From Aquitalea magnusonii (lineage in GTDB: Bacteria; Pseudomonadota; Gammaproteobacteria; Burkholderiales; Chromobacteriaceae), in NCBI RefSeq assembly GCF_002217795.2, contig NZ_AP018823.1, forward strand, positions 3,906,001-3,970,000: a stretch of DNA of 64,000 bases. Direction: 5' to 3'. How positions within the stretch are numbered: the stretch's first letter is position 1; every line of letters begins with the position of its first letter. The notes under the pieces are model-generated. The model was not told the DNA's origin and searched no databases. It saw only the letters and a list, made by a program, of their open reading frames with translations. Below are positions 37,453 through 46,639 of this stretch, one piece after another. The position numbers and the translations under genes were made by a program.

Positions 37453-38604
37453 ATGCTAAAAAAAGTCCTTGAGAAATGGCTAATGCGGCAAACACCAGAT
37501 CGTGGGAAAGCTGCAATGGATGATTATTCAGTCTTTTTTTCCACAGATATTGGACTGAGACGAACTGAAAATCAAGATCAGGTGGCTGCTATACGAGTTA
37601 ACGTCAATCCATCGATTGGCCACTCTTTTATCATCATTGCACTTTCTGATGGCATGGGAGGCATGAGGGATGGTAAGTTGTGTGCAAATAAGGCGATTGC
37701 TAGTTTCTTTTATTCTGCAATTAGCAATAGACACTTAGATGCTGAAAAGCGATTAGAACTTGCTGCTCACGCTGCGAATAACGCTGTTGGGGAGTTATTC
37801 AATGGCACTGGAGGTGCTACTTTATCGGTTGTTTGCATTGGTGGTGATAATAAAATTAACACATTGAATGTAGGTGACAGCCGCATATATGCTACTGTTG
37901 AAAAACCCAACAGAGAAGTGATTAGACTAACTGTTGATGACTCACTGGAGGAGTTAGTTGGTGGTCATGGGAAAGAATTATTGCAATTTATAGGCATGGG
38001 AGAAGGGATCAAGCCACATATTAACAATATTCATTCTGATGTAAAAAATATAGTTATTACCTCAGATGGAATTCACTATGTCGACCAAGGTACATTTTAT
38101 AAAATTTTGATCAACTCAAATACCCCTTCCGTTGCAATAGATAGACTATCGGCATTGGCTAGATGGTGTGGATCTCCTGATAATGCATCATTATCTATTG
38201 TGGATGTTGGTGCTGCCCTTAACTCTCTGCAGGATATTAGAGATGCTGGCGTGGAAATTGCAGATTCATTTACGTCAACAAATTTCCTATGGATAAGGGA
38301 GAGCTCTCTTGATGAGGAGATAGCTAAGAAAAATGAAAATTTTCCTTACAAGAGAGCTGACATTTTAGATAAAAATTGCGAAGACTGTGAAGTTGATCCT
38401 AGGCATGTTGACGCGAATGAAAATCACGATGACGAAGTTAAGAATAATATCCCAACCGAGAAAAAAGCCGATCACGATTCAGGTCCTAAACAATCACCAC
38501 AAAAAAGAAAAAGAAAGCCAAGGGCACCTAAAGAAAAAAAGGTTGAGAGCTCAAACCCACAATTATTGATTGAAATTGACACCAAACTAATTTCGGACAA
38601 TTAA
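37453..38604 (+). CDS. PP2C-type serine/threonine phosphatase of the AT-rich island
   Basis: The 383-residue protein has a PP2C domain at about residues 25-265 with all metal-binding motifs: RRTENQD (Asp42), ALSDGMGGMRDG (Asp66), LNVGDSRIYA, ITSDGIHYVD and DNASLSIVD. There is no membrane helix. After residue 290 follows an acidic, disordered stretch and a strongly basic C-terminal tail (KRKRKPRAPKEKK), which may bind nucleic acid or a partner. It is followed immediately (TAA then ATG) by a Ser/Thr kinase, and then by a second kinase, so phosphatase and kinases are made together. Base composition is far lower in GC than the neighbours, a sign of transfer. The substrate is unknown. Confidence 0.85.
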   Translation: MLKKVLEKWLMRQTPDRGKAAMDDYSVFFSTDIGLRRTENQDQVAAIRVNVNPSIGHSFIIIALSDGMGGMRDGKLCANKAIASFFYSAISNRHLDAEKRLELAAHAANNAVGELFNGTGGATLSVVCIGGDNKINTLNVGDSRIYATVEKPNREVIRLTVDDSLEELVGGHGKELLQFIGMGEGIKPHINNIHSDVKNIVITSDGIHYVDQGTFYKILINSNTPSVAIDRLSALARWCGSPDNASLSIVDVGAALNSLQDIRDAGVEIADSFTSTNFLWIRESSLDEEIAKKNENFPYKRADILDKNCEDCEVDPRHVDANENHDDEVKNNIPTEKKADHDSGPKQSPQKRKRKPRAPKEKKVESSNPQLLIEIDTKLISDN

Positions 38605-39657
38605 ATGACTGCAAAAGTTAGATATCACATACACAGGCCAATGGATGGCGGCGGTATGGGAGATATATTTATTGGAAGTGATATCCATCTGAATAGAGAA
38701 GTTGTTTTTAAATTACTAAAAGACGGAGAGGATCAGCGACGTCTTATTGATGAGCAAAAAGCGTTAATGCGGTTGCGCTCAAAGCATGTTGTACAAATAT
38801 TTGACGTGATCTCAGTTACACAAGGAAGCGTCGCGAAAAAAGCAATTGTTCTTGAGTACATTAAGGGAACCACACTAAAGAATGGCTCCTACCATAAGGA
38901 TACCGTTTTCATTAAGGATATTTGGCAGATAGCATGCGGCCTGAAAGATATTCATAACTCAAATATTATTCATAGAGACATAAAGCCTAACAACATAAGA
39001 ATTGACAGAAATGGCGTTGTGAAGATTATTGACTTTGGCTTGGCACGCCCTAATGGTGATGAAGCTAAAACAGCTAGTATTATTGGCACTATTGGTTATA
39101 TGGCCCCTGAACTCTGGGGCGACGGCATGATTGGATTTGATAAATCAATTGATGTTTATGCTTTCGGAGTAATGGCACTACGATTGCTTGGAATTCCCCT
39201 CCCTTTGGAGCTTACCCAGCAGCCACCGAGGCCAAAAAATGATTTGGCAATCAAAAATGCACTTCACGGTCTCCCTAGTAAAATAATATCAATTATTAAT
39301 CAATGCATGGAGTATAACCCGGCGGATAGACCAGACATTTCATCTGTCGAGGAAATTCTTCGAAAGCATCTACTAGCAGGAAAGCATCGTGCACTATTAG
39401 TTTCTAAAAATGGAACTAATGAACTTAATGCGATGCATCGAATTGCAACCGTGAAGTATGGAAGTGGATGTTCAATTTCAATTGAGTACAATGATTTTAT
39501 TTTTGTTGTCAAACATATTCTTGGCGTTGTTTCGATAAATAACATTTATGCAAAAGTTGGAGATGCTTTACCTGGTTGTTGCGTACTAACTTTGCATGAT
39601 AGTAAGAAAAGAATGTTTGTGACATTTGACATATCTAATCCAGAGGTAATGCCGTAA
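38605..39657 (+). CDS. Hanks-type Ser/Thr protein kinase 1 of the island
   Basis: The 350-residue protein has an N-terminal kinase domain with the glycine loop DGGGMGDIF, Lys36 in VVFKLLK, the alpha-C glutamate Glu50, catalytic HRDIKPNN (Asp125), DFG at 143-145 and APE at 167-169, so it should be active. About 95 residues follow the kinase fold (from HRALLVSKNG) and match nothing I know. They contain small beta-like segments and two adjacent cysteines, and could sense a signal or substrate. No membrane segment is present, unlike typical PknB receptors. Start follows the phosphatase stop without a gap, and its stop overlaps the next start (TAATG). Confidence 0.85.
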   Translation: MTAKVRYHIHRPMDGGGMGDIFIGSDIHLNREVVFKLLKDGEDQRRLIDEQKALMRLRSKHVVQIFDVISVTQGSVAKKAIVLEYIKGTTLKNGSYHKDTVFIKDIWQIACGLKDIHNSNIIHRDIKPNNIRIDRNGVVKIIDFGLARPNGDEAKTASIIGTIGYMAPELWGDGMIGFDKSIDVYAFGVMALRLLGIPLPLELTQQPPRPKNDLAIKNALHGLPSKIISIINQCMEYNPADRPDISSVEEILRKHLLAGKHRALLVSKNGTNELNAMHRIATVKYGSGCSISIEYNDFIFVVKHILGVVSINNIYAKVGDALPGCCVLTLHDSKKRMFVTFDISNPEVMP

Positions 39658-40727
39658 TGATTGATAGAATCATAGCTGGGCGATATAAAATACTAAAACA
39701 TATCGGGCGTGGAGGTATGCAAGAAGTTTTCTTGGCCCATGATACTGAGCTAGATACCGAAGTTGCATTGAAAACACCTCAAGCAGGTCAGCAAAATCGA
39801 CGATTCCAAAAAAGTGCAATTATTTCTGCAAGAATAAACCATCATCATGTTGCAAAAACGTTAGATTACATTGATGAAAATGGAACTGTCTATCTGATTG
39901 AAGAGCTTATCAATGGTGAAACACTCTCTCAGAAATTAGATAGATTTGGATATTTTGATCCTCACTTTGCTGCAAAAATATTGCATCATATTGCGAAGGG
40001 TGTTAGCGCATCTCATCGAGAGGGTGTAATTCATCGAGATTTAAAGCCAAGCAATATTATGGTTAGTGCCGGTGTAGAACTGAGCAACTTAAAAATAACT
40101 GATTTTGGAATAGCGACACTTACTGAAGAGGTGTTTGAAGAGGCTGCAAAAGCGGGCGACTTAACTCAGTCCACATCTGGAACTATTAAGGGGGCATTGC
40201 CATTCATGGCTCCTGAGATGATGTTCAGACAGTCTGACCAAAAAATACTACCTTCTGTTGATATATGGTCTGTAGGTGCAATGATGTTTCAGCTTTTGAC
40301 TGGTGATTATCCATTTGGGGTTTATTTAGAGGCAGCCGTTAATGTAAAAAATAAGGAACGAAAGCCTTGGCCTAAATTCATGACTAGAAATCCTCAATTT
40401 TCTCTGCTGTCTACTGAGCTTCAAGCTATTGTTGAAAGATGTTTAGATTATAATCCAGAGTCTAGATTGACGGCAGATCAATTAGTCGAGCTTTGTGATA
40501 ATCTATGCTACATTACTGCAGAACGAGAAGAGGGTGTTGTTACTAACTTGATTCAAAATGGCTACAGTGGATTTGCTACCAATGAATCAAGTGATGTTTT
40601 CTTTAGCATGGAAAGTGTTTATGGCTTGAGGGTACCGGACACCGAGAAGAATAGTCTAATCTGCTATTCTAGTTTTTCAGGCAGCCCAAAAAATAGAGCA
40701 CATCCTATTTTTGTGTTGAAAAAGTGA
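39657..40727 (+). CDS. Hanks-type Ser/Thr protein kinase 2 of the island
   Basis: The 356-residue protein has the glycine loop IGRGGMQEVFLAHD, Lys39 in VALKTP, HRDLKPSNIM (Asp128), DFG 149-151 and PEMM in place of a fuller APE context (FMAPEMM). The position usually held by the alpha-C glutamate reads FQKSA, with serine 53, so the salt bridge to Lys39 seems to be lost or supplied by another residue; activity may need a partner. A 70-residue tail with no known domain follows. It is the last gene of the PP2C-kinase-kinase operon; a shared convergent terminator lies 190 bases downstream. Cytoplasmic, by absence of membrane segments. Confidence 0.85.
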   Translation: MIDRIIAGRYKILKHIGRGGMQEVFLAHDTELDTEVALKTPQAGQQNRRFQKSAIISARINHHHVAKTLDYIDENGTVYLIEELINGETLSQKLDRFGYFDPHFAAKILHHIAKGVSASHREGVIHRDLKPSNIMVSAGVELSNLKITDFGIATLTEEVFEEAAKAGDLTQSTSGTIKGALPFMAPEMMFRQSDQKILPSVDIWSVGAMMFQLLTGDYPFGVYLEAAVNVKNKERKPWPKFMTRNPQFSLLSTELQAIVERCLDYNPESRLTADQLVELCDNLCYITAEREEGVVTNLIQNGYSGFATNESSDVFFSMESVYGLRVPDTEKNSLICYSSFSGSPKNRAHPIFVLKK

Positions 40728-40914
40728 AATATACTTCACTATTAATACTTCTATCCCTGTCGGGGATCTGGCTTGTACCGTCCTCCCACAGGGATCTAGA
40801 CTTCAGGCCAAACTGGGTTTGCTGTGTATAAATTTGTGCATCGACCAAGTTCCCACAAACCAGAAATCACCGTCTGTATTGGCTTTCCAGCCACACTTCG
40901 ATAAAGACCCCAAA

Positions 40915-40961
40915 CAACAAAACACCCCCGCTCCATCTGCATGGCCGGGGGTGTTTTGTTG
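40915..40961. terminator. Bidirectional terminator between island and TonB receptor
   Basis: A perfect 16-bp stem (40915-40930 with 40946-40961) contains A/T runs in both arms and a 15-base loop, suitable for stopping both converging transcripts. It sits at the right edge of the AT-rich island, so it may be native to the receptor gene. Confidence 0.88.
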
Positions 40962-40993
40962 TGGCCGCCATCTGGCGGGCGTGTCAGGCGGGG

Positions 40994-43210
40994 TCAGAAC
41001 TTGAGGTTGAAGGCGGTGTACAGCGAGCGGGCGGGGCCGGCCACGCCTACGCCCCAGGGGATGCCGGCGCGGCTCATGGTCATGCCCTGGCCGGTGTAGG
41101 CACCACCCAGCGGCAGGGTGTAGAAGTGGTTGAATACGTTGTCGATGCCCACGTCCACGCTGAACCGTTTGTTTTCATAGCGGGTGCGCAGGTTGAACAG
41201 GCTGTAGCCGGGGGTTTTGACTTCGTTGCGCACGGCGGAGACGTCCGTTTTGGCGCGGACGGCCTGCCATTCGGCGGTGCTGGTCCACTGCCCCAGCGTG
41301 TTTACCAGCGCCAGTTTGGCGTTGAGCGGCATGATGTTGTACAGATTGTCGCCAGTGCTGAGGTTTTCGCCACGGGTGTAGCTGAGCTGGGCGGTGGCAT
41401 CGAAGCGGCCGAAGCCGGTGGTTCTGGCCAGTTGCAGCTTGCCGCTGACGTCCATGCCGTATAGCTGGGCGTTCTGGTTGACGTATTGCAGCACCACATA
41501 GCCGGTGGTGGCGGTCTGGTTGTTGTTGGCCGTGCCGTAACGCTGGGCGTCGATGTAGTTTTCCACATAGCTGTAGTAGGGGCTGAGCTTGAATTGCCAG
41601 GCTTCGCCGTCGGCGGCGTGCCAGTTGGCGCTGCTGCTGAGGGTGTGGGCCACTTCCGGCTTGAGGTTGGCATTGCCGACATAGCCGTTGCCGTCTCCGG
41701 CAAAGTTGTTCATCACCGCGGCCATGGTGTTGCTGGACCAGGTGTAGCGCTCGTACAGATTGGGCGAGCGGGTTTTCTGCGCGTAGGCCAGTTCGTATTG
41801 CGCGTTGTCATCCGGGGTGAAGCGGGCCAGCGCGGACAGGTCGAGGTTGAGGTCGGTACGGGCGTGGTTTTGCGCGTTGAAGCTGGCGGCATCCGGCGCG
41901 TAGGAGACGTTGCTGTTGTAGCCCGCTACGCTGCCGGTGTTGCTTTTCACCTGGCTGAGCCGTGCGCCGATGATGCTGCGCCATTGTGCTGTCCAGTCCG
42001 CCTGCCATTCGGCAAAGGCGTCCACGCGGTCGCGGTTGCCGTCCTTGATGTTCCAGAAGGTGTTAGGGCCCATGCCTCCATTACCACCGGCAGCCGGCCA
42101 CCAGTCGTTCAGGCTGTAGCGCTGGACTTCGCTGCCCAGTTTCAGTTTGTCGCGCGCATTCAGGGCCAGATCGGCAGTCAGGCTGCCGCCCAGCGTGTGG
42201 CTGGCGGAATCCATCGGCATGCCATTGTGATAGATGCCGTAAACAGTTTGCTTGTCATCGCCAAAGTTCATGCTGTGGCGCACGTACTGGCTGTACAGGC
42301 GGGCATCCAGCTCGCCCCAGGCAAACTGGCCGTTGTAGTGCAGGTTCAGCTGGTCGCTGCTGTTGTCGGTCATGTCCATGCGCTGGTTGGCAAAGCCCTC
42401 ATAAGGCGTGCGTTGCACGCCCACTTTGGCTTCCAGCAATTGATCGTTATCGCGCCAGGCCAGGCCCAGTTGGTGGTTTTCGGTTTTGTAGGCGGTGGAG
42501 CCTACCGTTTTGCCATCCATCCAGGCGCGGCCGGTGGCGGCCAGGCCGGATTTCTTGAAATCGGCTGCGGCGTCGTAGTTGTTGCTGCGGGCGGTGGAGC
42601 CGGTGTAGTTGATGCTGACATGGTCGTTGGCCAGGGTGGCGCTGGCATTGGCTCCACGGCCATCGCCATTGCTGCGGTAGAACGCACCCACGTTGCCGGT
42701 CTGCAATATCTGGCCTGCTTCGGCAAATTGCGGCGCGGCGGAACGGGCCACAATCACCCCGCCGATATTGTCGCCCCCGGCACTGACCGGGGCGGCACCG
42801 TTATATACCTGCACGCTGTCCACCTGGCTGGCATCCATATAGGACAGCGGGGAATTCATGTGATTGGGGCAGGCAGCCACCAGGCTGGCACCGTCGGTTT
42901 TCACCAGCAGGCGGTCGTCGGCCAGGCCGCGCAGTACCGGCAGGCTGGAGAAGCCACCGGCGGCATGCAGATTGAGGCCGGGGATGTCCTGCAGCAGTTG
43001 GGCGCTGTCGCTGCTGCGGGCGGCTTGCGCGGCCAGTTGTGCCGGGCTGAGGCTGTTGCCATCGGCCTGGCTGTCGTGGCGGCTGCCAGTTACCACGACT
43101 TCGGGCAGTTGTACCAGTTGGGTGCTGCTGTCGGCGGCCTGTGCCATGCGGGGAAAGGCGGACAGGGCAAGGGTGACGGCCAGGACGGCCGGCTTGGCGT
43201 GCAATTGCAT
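40994..43210 (-). CDS. TonB-dependent outer-membrane receptor, possibly copper (OprC/NosA-like)
   Basis: From the ATG at 43210 the protein has 738 residues: a signal peptide (cleavage near MAQAADS), TonB box-like PEVVVTG, a plug domain and a beta-barrel ending in SLYTAFNLKF. The plug has CPNHM at residues 114-118, a CxxxM arrangement like the copper ligands of Pseudomonas OprC, and a later HNGMPM segment in the barrel might provide His/Met ligands. There is no STN domain, so no direct sigma signalling. A longer open frame upstream of the signal peptide is not used. The copper assignment is inferred from motif resemblance; zinc or another ligand remains possible. Confidence 0.75.
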   Translation of the reverse strand: MQLHAKPAVLAVTLALSAFPRMAQAADSSTQLVQLPEVVVTGSRHDSQADGNSLSPAQLAAQAARSSDSAQLLQDIPGLNLHAAGGFSSLPVLRGLADDRLLVKTDGASLVAACPNHMNSPLSYMDASQVDSVQVYNGAAPVSAGGDNIGGVIVARSAAPQFAEAGQILQTGNVGAFYRSNGDGRGANASATLANDHVSINYTGSTARSNNYDAAADFKKSGLAATGRAWMDGKTVGSTAYKTENHQLGLAWRDNDQLLEAKVGVQRTPYEGFANQRMDMTDNSSDQLNLHYNGQFAWGELDARLYSQYVRHSMNFGDDKQTVYGIYHNGMPMDSASHTLGGSLTADLALNARDKLKLGSEVQRYSLNDWWPAAGGNGGMGPNTFWNIKDGNRDRVDAFAEWQADWTAQWRSIIGARLSQVKSNTGSVAGYNSNVSYAPDAASFNAQNHARTDLNLDLSALARFTPDDNAQYELAYAQKTRSPNLYERYTWSSNTMAAVMNNFAGDGNGYVGNANLKPEVAHTLSSSANWHAADGEAWQFKLSPYYSYVENYIDAQRYGTANNNQTATTGYVVLQYVNQNAQLYGMDVSGKLQLARTTGFGRFDATAQLSYTRGENLSTGDNLYNIMPLNAKLALVNTLGQWTSTAEWQAVRAKTDVSAVRNEVKTPGYSLFNLRTRYENKRFSVDVGIDNVFNHFYTLPLGGAYTGQGMTMSRAGIPWGVGVAGPARSLYTAFNLKF

Positions 43211-43626
43211 GGTGTTTCCCAAATGAGCGACGGAATGAAATACATACCGGATCAAGCACTGCGCCTTGTCCGGCACTGTTATCGGCAGGCGGCAATTGGC
43301 GCGATCGGCCACAGCAGTGCCTGCCTGCAGTGGCCAAACAACTGTTTGACGTTTGCCGAGGGGAGCGTAGCAAGTTGGCTTTGTTCTGGGATGTGACCAA
43401 TTGCCGCAGCCGGCTGATTTTGCTGGCGCGGAAGGTTGGGCAATGCATGTAGTCTGATTACGCGCAAATGCGAGGGATTTTCTTTGCGTTCGGCATGACA
43501 TCTGCCAGACTTGCTCAGTACACTACGTTCTGGCTCGGGCCTTGCCCGGCAACGGTCAGTACCGGTGCAGCACCCTGTTGCCGGCCTTTCGACGCTGTTA
43601 CTTTCCACCACCCTGTACCGACCACC
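43211..43626. other. Divergent intergenic region before the GGDEF-EAL sensor
   Basis: These 416 bases lie between two divergent genes. I looked for a cobalamin riboswitch and a Fur box and found neither. A GGCCAC/GTGGCC hairpin occurs near 43308-43343. No gene is supported. Confidence 0.4.
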
Positions 43627-46605
43627 GTGAACAAGATCTGGCGCACCTGGCTGATCAGCCTTTGCATTGCCCTGCTCTCCTGCCTGATTGGCATGGCGGT
43701 GGTGTATGTGGCTGCGCGTCAGGATGAGGAGCTGGCCCGCTCCCTGGCGCTGGCTGATGCCACCGACCGCGGCAATGCCGTGAAAGTGGCGGTAGACCGG
43801 GCGCTGTCGTCCACCTATGCCCTTAGCGCCATGGTGCGGCAGGGTCGTGGCCGGCTGGAGGATTTTGATACCTTTGCCCGCCCGCTGATGAGCTACTACC
43901 CCGGCGTGATGTCGCTACAACTGGCCCCGGACGGGGTGGTGCGGCAAATCTACCCGCTCAAGGGCAATGAAAAGGCGCTGGGGCACAATCTGCTGGCCGA
44001 TCCGGCACGCAATAAGGAAGCCTTCATGGCCCGCAACAGCGGGCAAATGACGCTGGCCGGTCCTTTTCCGCTGGTGCAGGGCGGCATGGGTGCGGTTGGC
44101 CGGCTGCCGGTATTTCTGAACCCGGACAAGAACAGTCCACCCGTGTTCTGGGGCTTTGTGATTGCCCTGATGCGCTTTCCCGACGTGCTGCATGGTGCCG
44201 GGCTGGATTGGCTGTCCAAGCGCGGCTACCACTACAGCCTGTGGCGGCAGCACCCGGACAGCGGTCAGGTACAGGTGCTGGCCAGCTCCGGCGGGGCGGA
44301 GCTGCGACTGGATGATCCGGTTCACTTTCGCATCAACATGCCCAATGGACTGTGGGTGCTGGACGTACAGCCCAGGGATGGCTGGCGCAATCTGCACCAC
44401 CTGGTGATCAACAGCCTGCTGGTACTGACCATCAGCATCCTGCTGGGCTGGCTGGCCTGGCAAATGACAGAACTGCGACGCCACCGCGCCGAACTGGCGC
44501 TGCTGGTGGCCTTGCGTACCCGTGCGCTGGAACAGCAAACATCGGAACGGGAGGCTGCCGAGCATGCCGCCTTGTCGGAAACCCTGCGCCAGGCCGCCCT
44601 ATTGCAAACGGCCTCTGACGGAATCCACATTCTGGATGAGCAGGGCCGCCTCACCGAATACAGCCCGTCCTTTGCCAGCATGCTGGGCTATGAGATGGCG
44701 GAGATGCGCCACTTTGTGCTGTCTGACTGGGACAAGGACATCCGGCCAGAACAACTGCAGCAGTTGATACGCGCGGGCAGCAGCCACGGCCAGCGCTTTG
44801 AAACCCGCCACCGCCGCAAGGATGGCTCGCTGCTGGAGGTGGAAATCAATGCCAAGACCGTGCATATCGCGGGACGGCCTTATCTGTACGCCTCGGCGCG
44901 CGATATCAGTGAACGCAAGCACGCCGAGCAGCTATTACGCATTGCGGCTACCGCATTTGAAGCACAGGAAGGCATGGTGGTGACAGACTGTCACACCGTG
45001 ATCCTGCGGGTGAACAGTGCCTTTAGCAAAATCACCGGCTATACCACGGACGAAGTGGTGGGGCGCAAGATCAGCCTGCTGCAATCTGGCCGTCACGACA
45101 GCGCCTTTTACCAGCGCATGTGGCAAAGCCTGCAGGAGCTGGGCGCCTGGCAAGGCGAAATCTGGAACCGGCGCAAAAGCGGGGACATCTACCCGGAATG
45201 GCTGAGCATCAGCGCGGTGCTGGGCGATGATGGCAATGTCAGCCACTATGTGGCCACCATGAGCGACATCACCCAGCGCAAGGCCGCTGAGGACAAGATC
45301 AAGCGGCTGGCCTTCTACGATCCGCTTACCCAACTGCCCAACCGCCGCCTGCTGCTGGACCGGCTGCAAATGGCCCTGGAATACAGCCAGCACCGCCAGC
45401 AATGCGGTGCCTTGCTGTTTATCGACCTGGACAATTTCAAAACCCTCAATGACACCCTGGGCCACGATATGGGTGACCGCCTGCTGCAAGAAGTGGCGCA
45501 GCGCCTGAATGACTGCCTGCGGCCAGGCGATACCGTGGCACGGCTGGGCGGCGACGAATTTGTGGTGATGCTGGAGAGCCTGGACAGCGAAACGGCACTG
45601 GCAGCACAGCAGGCACGCAGCATTGGCCAGCATATTCTGGAAACCCTGTCCCGCCCCTACCCCATGCTCGATGGCATGCACCACAGCACCTGCAGCATGG
45701 GGGCGGTACTGTTTGACAGCGCTGTCGGCTCGGTGGAAGAGCTGCTCAAGCGCGCCGATCTGGCCATGTACCAGGCCAAGGCCGCCGGCCGCAACACGCT
45801 GCGCTTTTTCGACCCGGAAATGCAGCAGGCCGTTACCGCCCGCGCCGAGCTGGAAGCCGCACTGCGGCGTGGACTGCAACAACAGCAATTCGTGCTCTAC
45901 TACCAGCCGCAGGTGGATGCCGACGGCCACATTACCGGTGCCGAAGCGCTGCTGCGCTGGCAACGGCCAGAACATGGCCTGGTGGGGCCAGTCAGCTTTA
46001 TCCCGCTGGCCGAGGAATCCGGCCTGATCGTGCCGCTGGGCGAGTGGGCACTCTACACCGCCTGCCGTCAGTTGGCGGAATGGGCCAGGAACCCGGCCAC
46101 CGCCAGGCTGCAACTGGCAGTCAATGTCAGCGCACGCCAGTTCCACCAGGCCGGCTTTGTCGAGATGGTACGCAATGCGCTGCTGTACAGCGGCGCGCCG
46201 GCACATCGCCTGAAGCTGGAGCTGACCGAAAGCCTGCTGCTGCAGGATGTGGATGACACCGTGCGCAAGATGAACACCCTGAAACAGGACGGGGTGTGCT
46301 TCTCGCTGGATGATTTTGGCACCGGCTACTCCTCGCTGTCCTATATCAAGCGCCTGCCGCTGGACCAACTGAAAATAGACCAGTCCTTCGTGCGCGACAT
46401 CGACAGCAATAGCAATGATGTGTCCATCATCCGCACCATTGTGGCGCTGGCCGACAGCATGCAGCTGCAGGTGATTGCCGAAGGCGTGGAAACCACCACC
46501 CAGCGCGACTTCCTGCTGCAGCAGCACTGCCATGCCTTCCAGGGCTATCTGTTTGGCCGGCCCATGCCGATTGCCGATTTCCTGTCCCGGCTGCAAACCG
46601 CCTAG
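43627..46605 (+). CDS. Membrane sensor with PAS-PAS-GGDEF-EAL domains
   Basis: Starting from GTG at 43627 the protein has 992 residues, although no ribosome site is evident and earlier in-frame codons exist. In order: a membrane helix (about 8-30), a CHASE-type extracytoplasmic domain to about 255 (ALADATDRGNAVKVAVDRAL, MSYYPGVMSLQLAPDGVV), a second helix (256-280), PAS (about 326-430), PAS (438-555), GGDEF with intact LGGDEF at about 640, and EAL with EALLRW at about 772 and the full DDFGTGYSSL, KIDQSF and IAEGVE set. It can in principle both make and break c-di-GMP in response to an outside signal. It is followed by tatD at a short gap. Confidence 0.88.
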   Translation: MNKIWRTWLISLCIALLSCLIGMAVVYVAARQDEELARSLALADATDRGNAVKVAVDRALSSTYALSAMVRQGRGRLEDFDTFARPLMSYYPGVMSLQLAPDGVVRQIYPLKGNEKALGHNLLADPARNKEAFMARNSGQMTLAGPFPLVQGGMGAVGRLPVFLNPDKNSPPVFWGFVIALMRFPDVLHGAGLDWLSKRGYHYSLWRQHPDSGQVQVLASSGGAELRLDDPVHFRINMPNGLWVLDVQPRDGWRNLHHLVINSLLVLTISILLGWLAWQMTELRRHRAELALLVALRTRALEQQTSEREAAEHAALSETLRQAALLQTASDGIHILDEQGRLTEYSPSFASMLGYEMAEMRHFVLSDWDKDIRPEQLQQLIRAGSSHGQRFETRHRRKDGSLLEVEINAKTVHIAGRPYLYASARDISERKHAEQLLRIAATAFEAQEGMVVTDCHTVILRVNSAFSKITGYTTDEVVGRKISLLQSGRHDSAFYQRMWQSLQELGAWQGEIWNRRKSGDIYPEWLSISAVLGDDGNVSHYVATMSDITQRKAAEDKIKRLAFYDPLTQLPNRRLLLDRLQMALEYSQHRQQCGALLFIDLDNFKTLNDTLGHDMGDRLLQEVAQRLNDCLRPGDTVARLGGDEFVVMLESLDSETALAAQQARSIGQHILETLSRPYPMLDGMHHSTCSMGAVLFDSAVGSVEELLKRADLAMYQAKAAGRNTLRFFDPEMQQAVTARAELEAALRRGLQQQQFVLYYQPQVDADGHITGAEALLRWQRPEHGLVGPVSFIPLAEESGLIVPLGEWALYTACRQLAEWARNPATARLQLAVNVSARQFHQAGFVEMVRNALLYSGAPAHRLKLELTESLLLQDVDDTVRKMNTLKQDGVCFSLDDFGTGYSSLSYIKRLPLDQLKIDQSFVRDIDSNSNDVSIIRTIVALADSMQLQVIAEGVETTTQRDFLLQQHCHAFQGYLFGRPMPIADFLSRLQTA

Positions 46606-46639
46606 CCTGACCCCAGCTTAAGCATCACGGAGTGAAAGC

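Noticed and set aside
41486..43396. 636-codon plus-strand open frame
   Set aside because: It lies antisense to the TonB receptor gene; composition reflects the complementary strand and no domain is recognisable.
43211..43500. Possible cobalamin riboswitch before the TonB receptor
   Set aside because: The B12 box and the other conserved cores could not be found; only a GCCACTG-like heptamer occurs.
44935..46596. 553-codon minus-strand open frame
   Set aside because: It is antisense to the GGDEF-EAL gene, whose domains are unambiguous.
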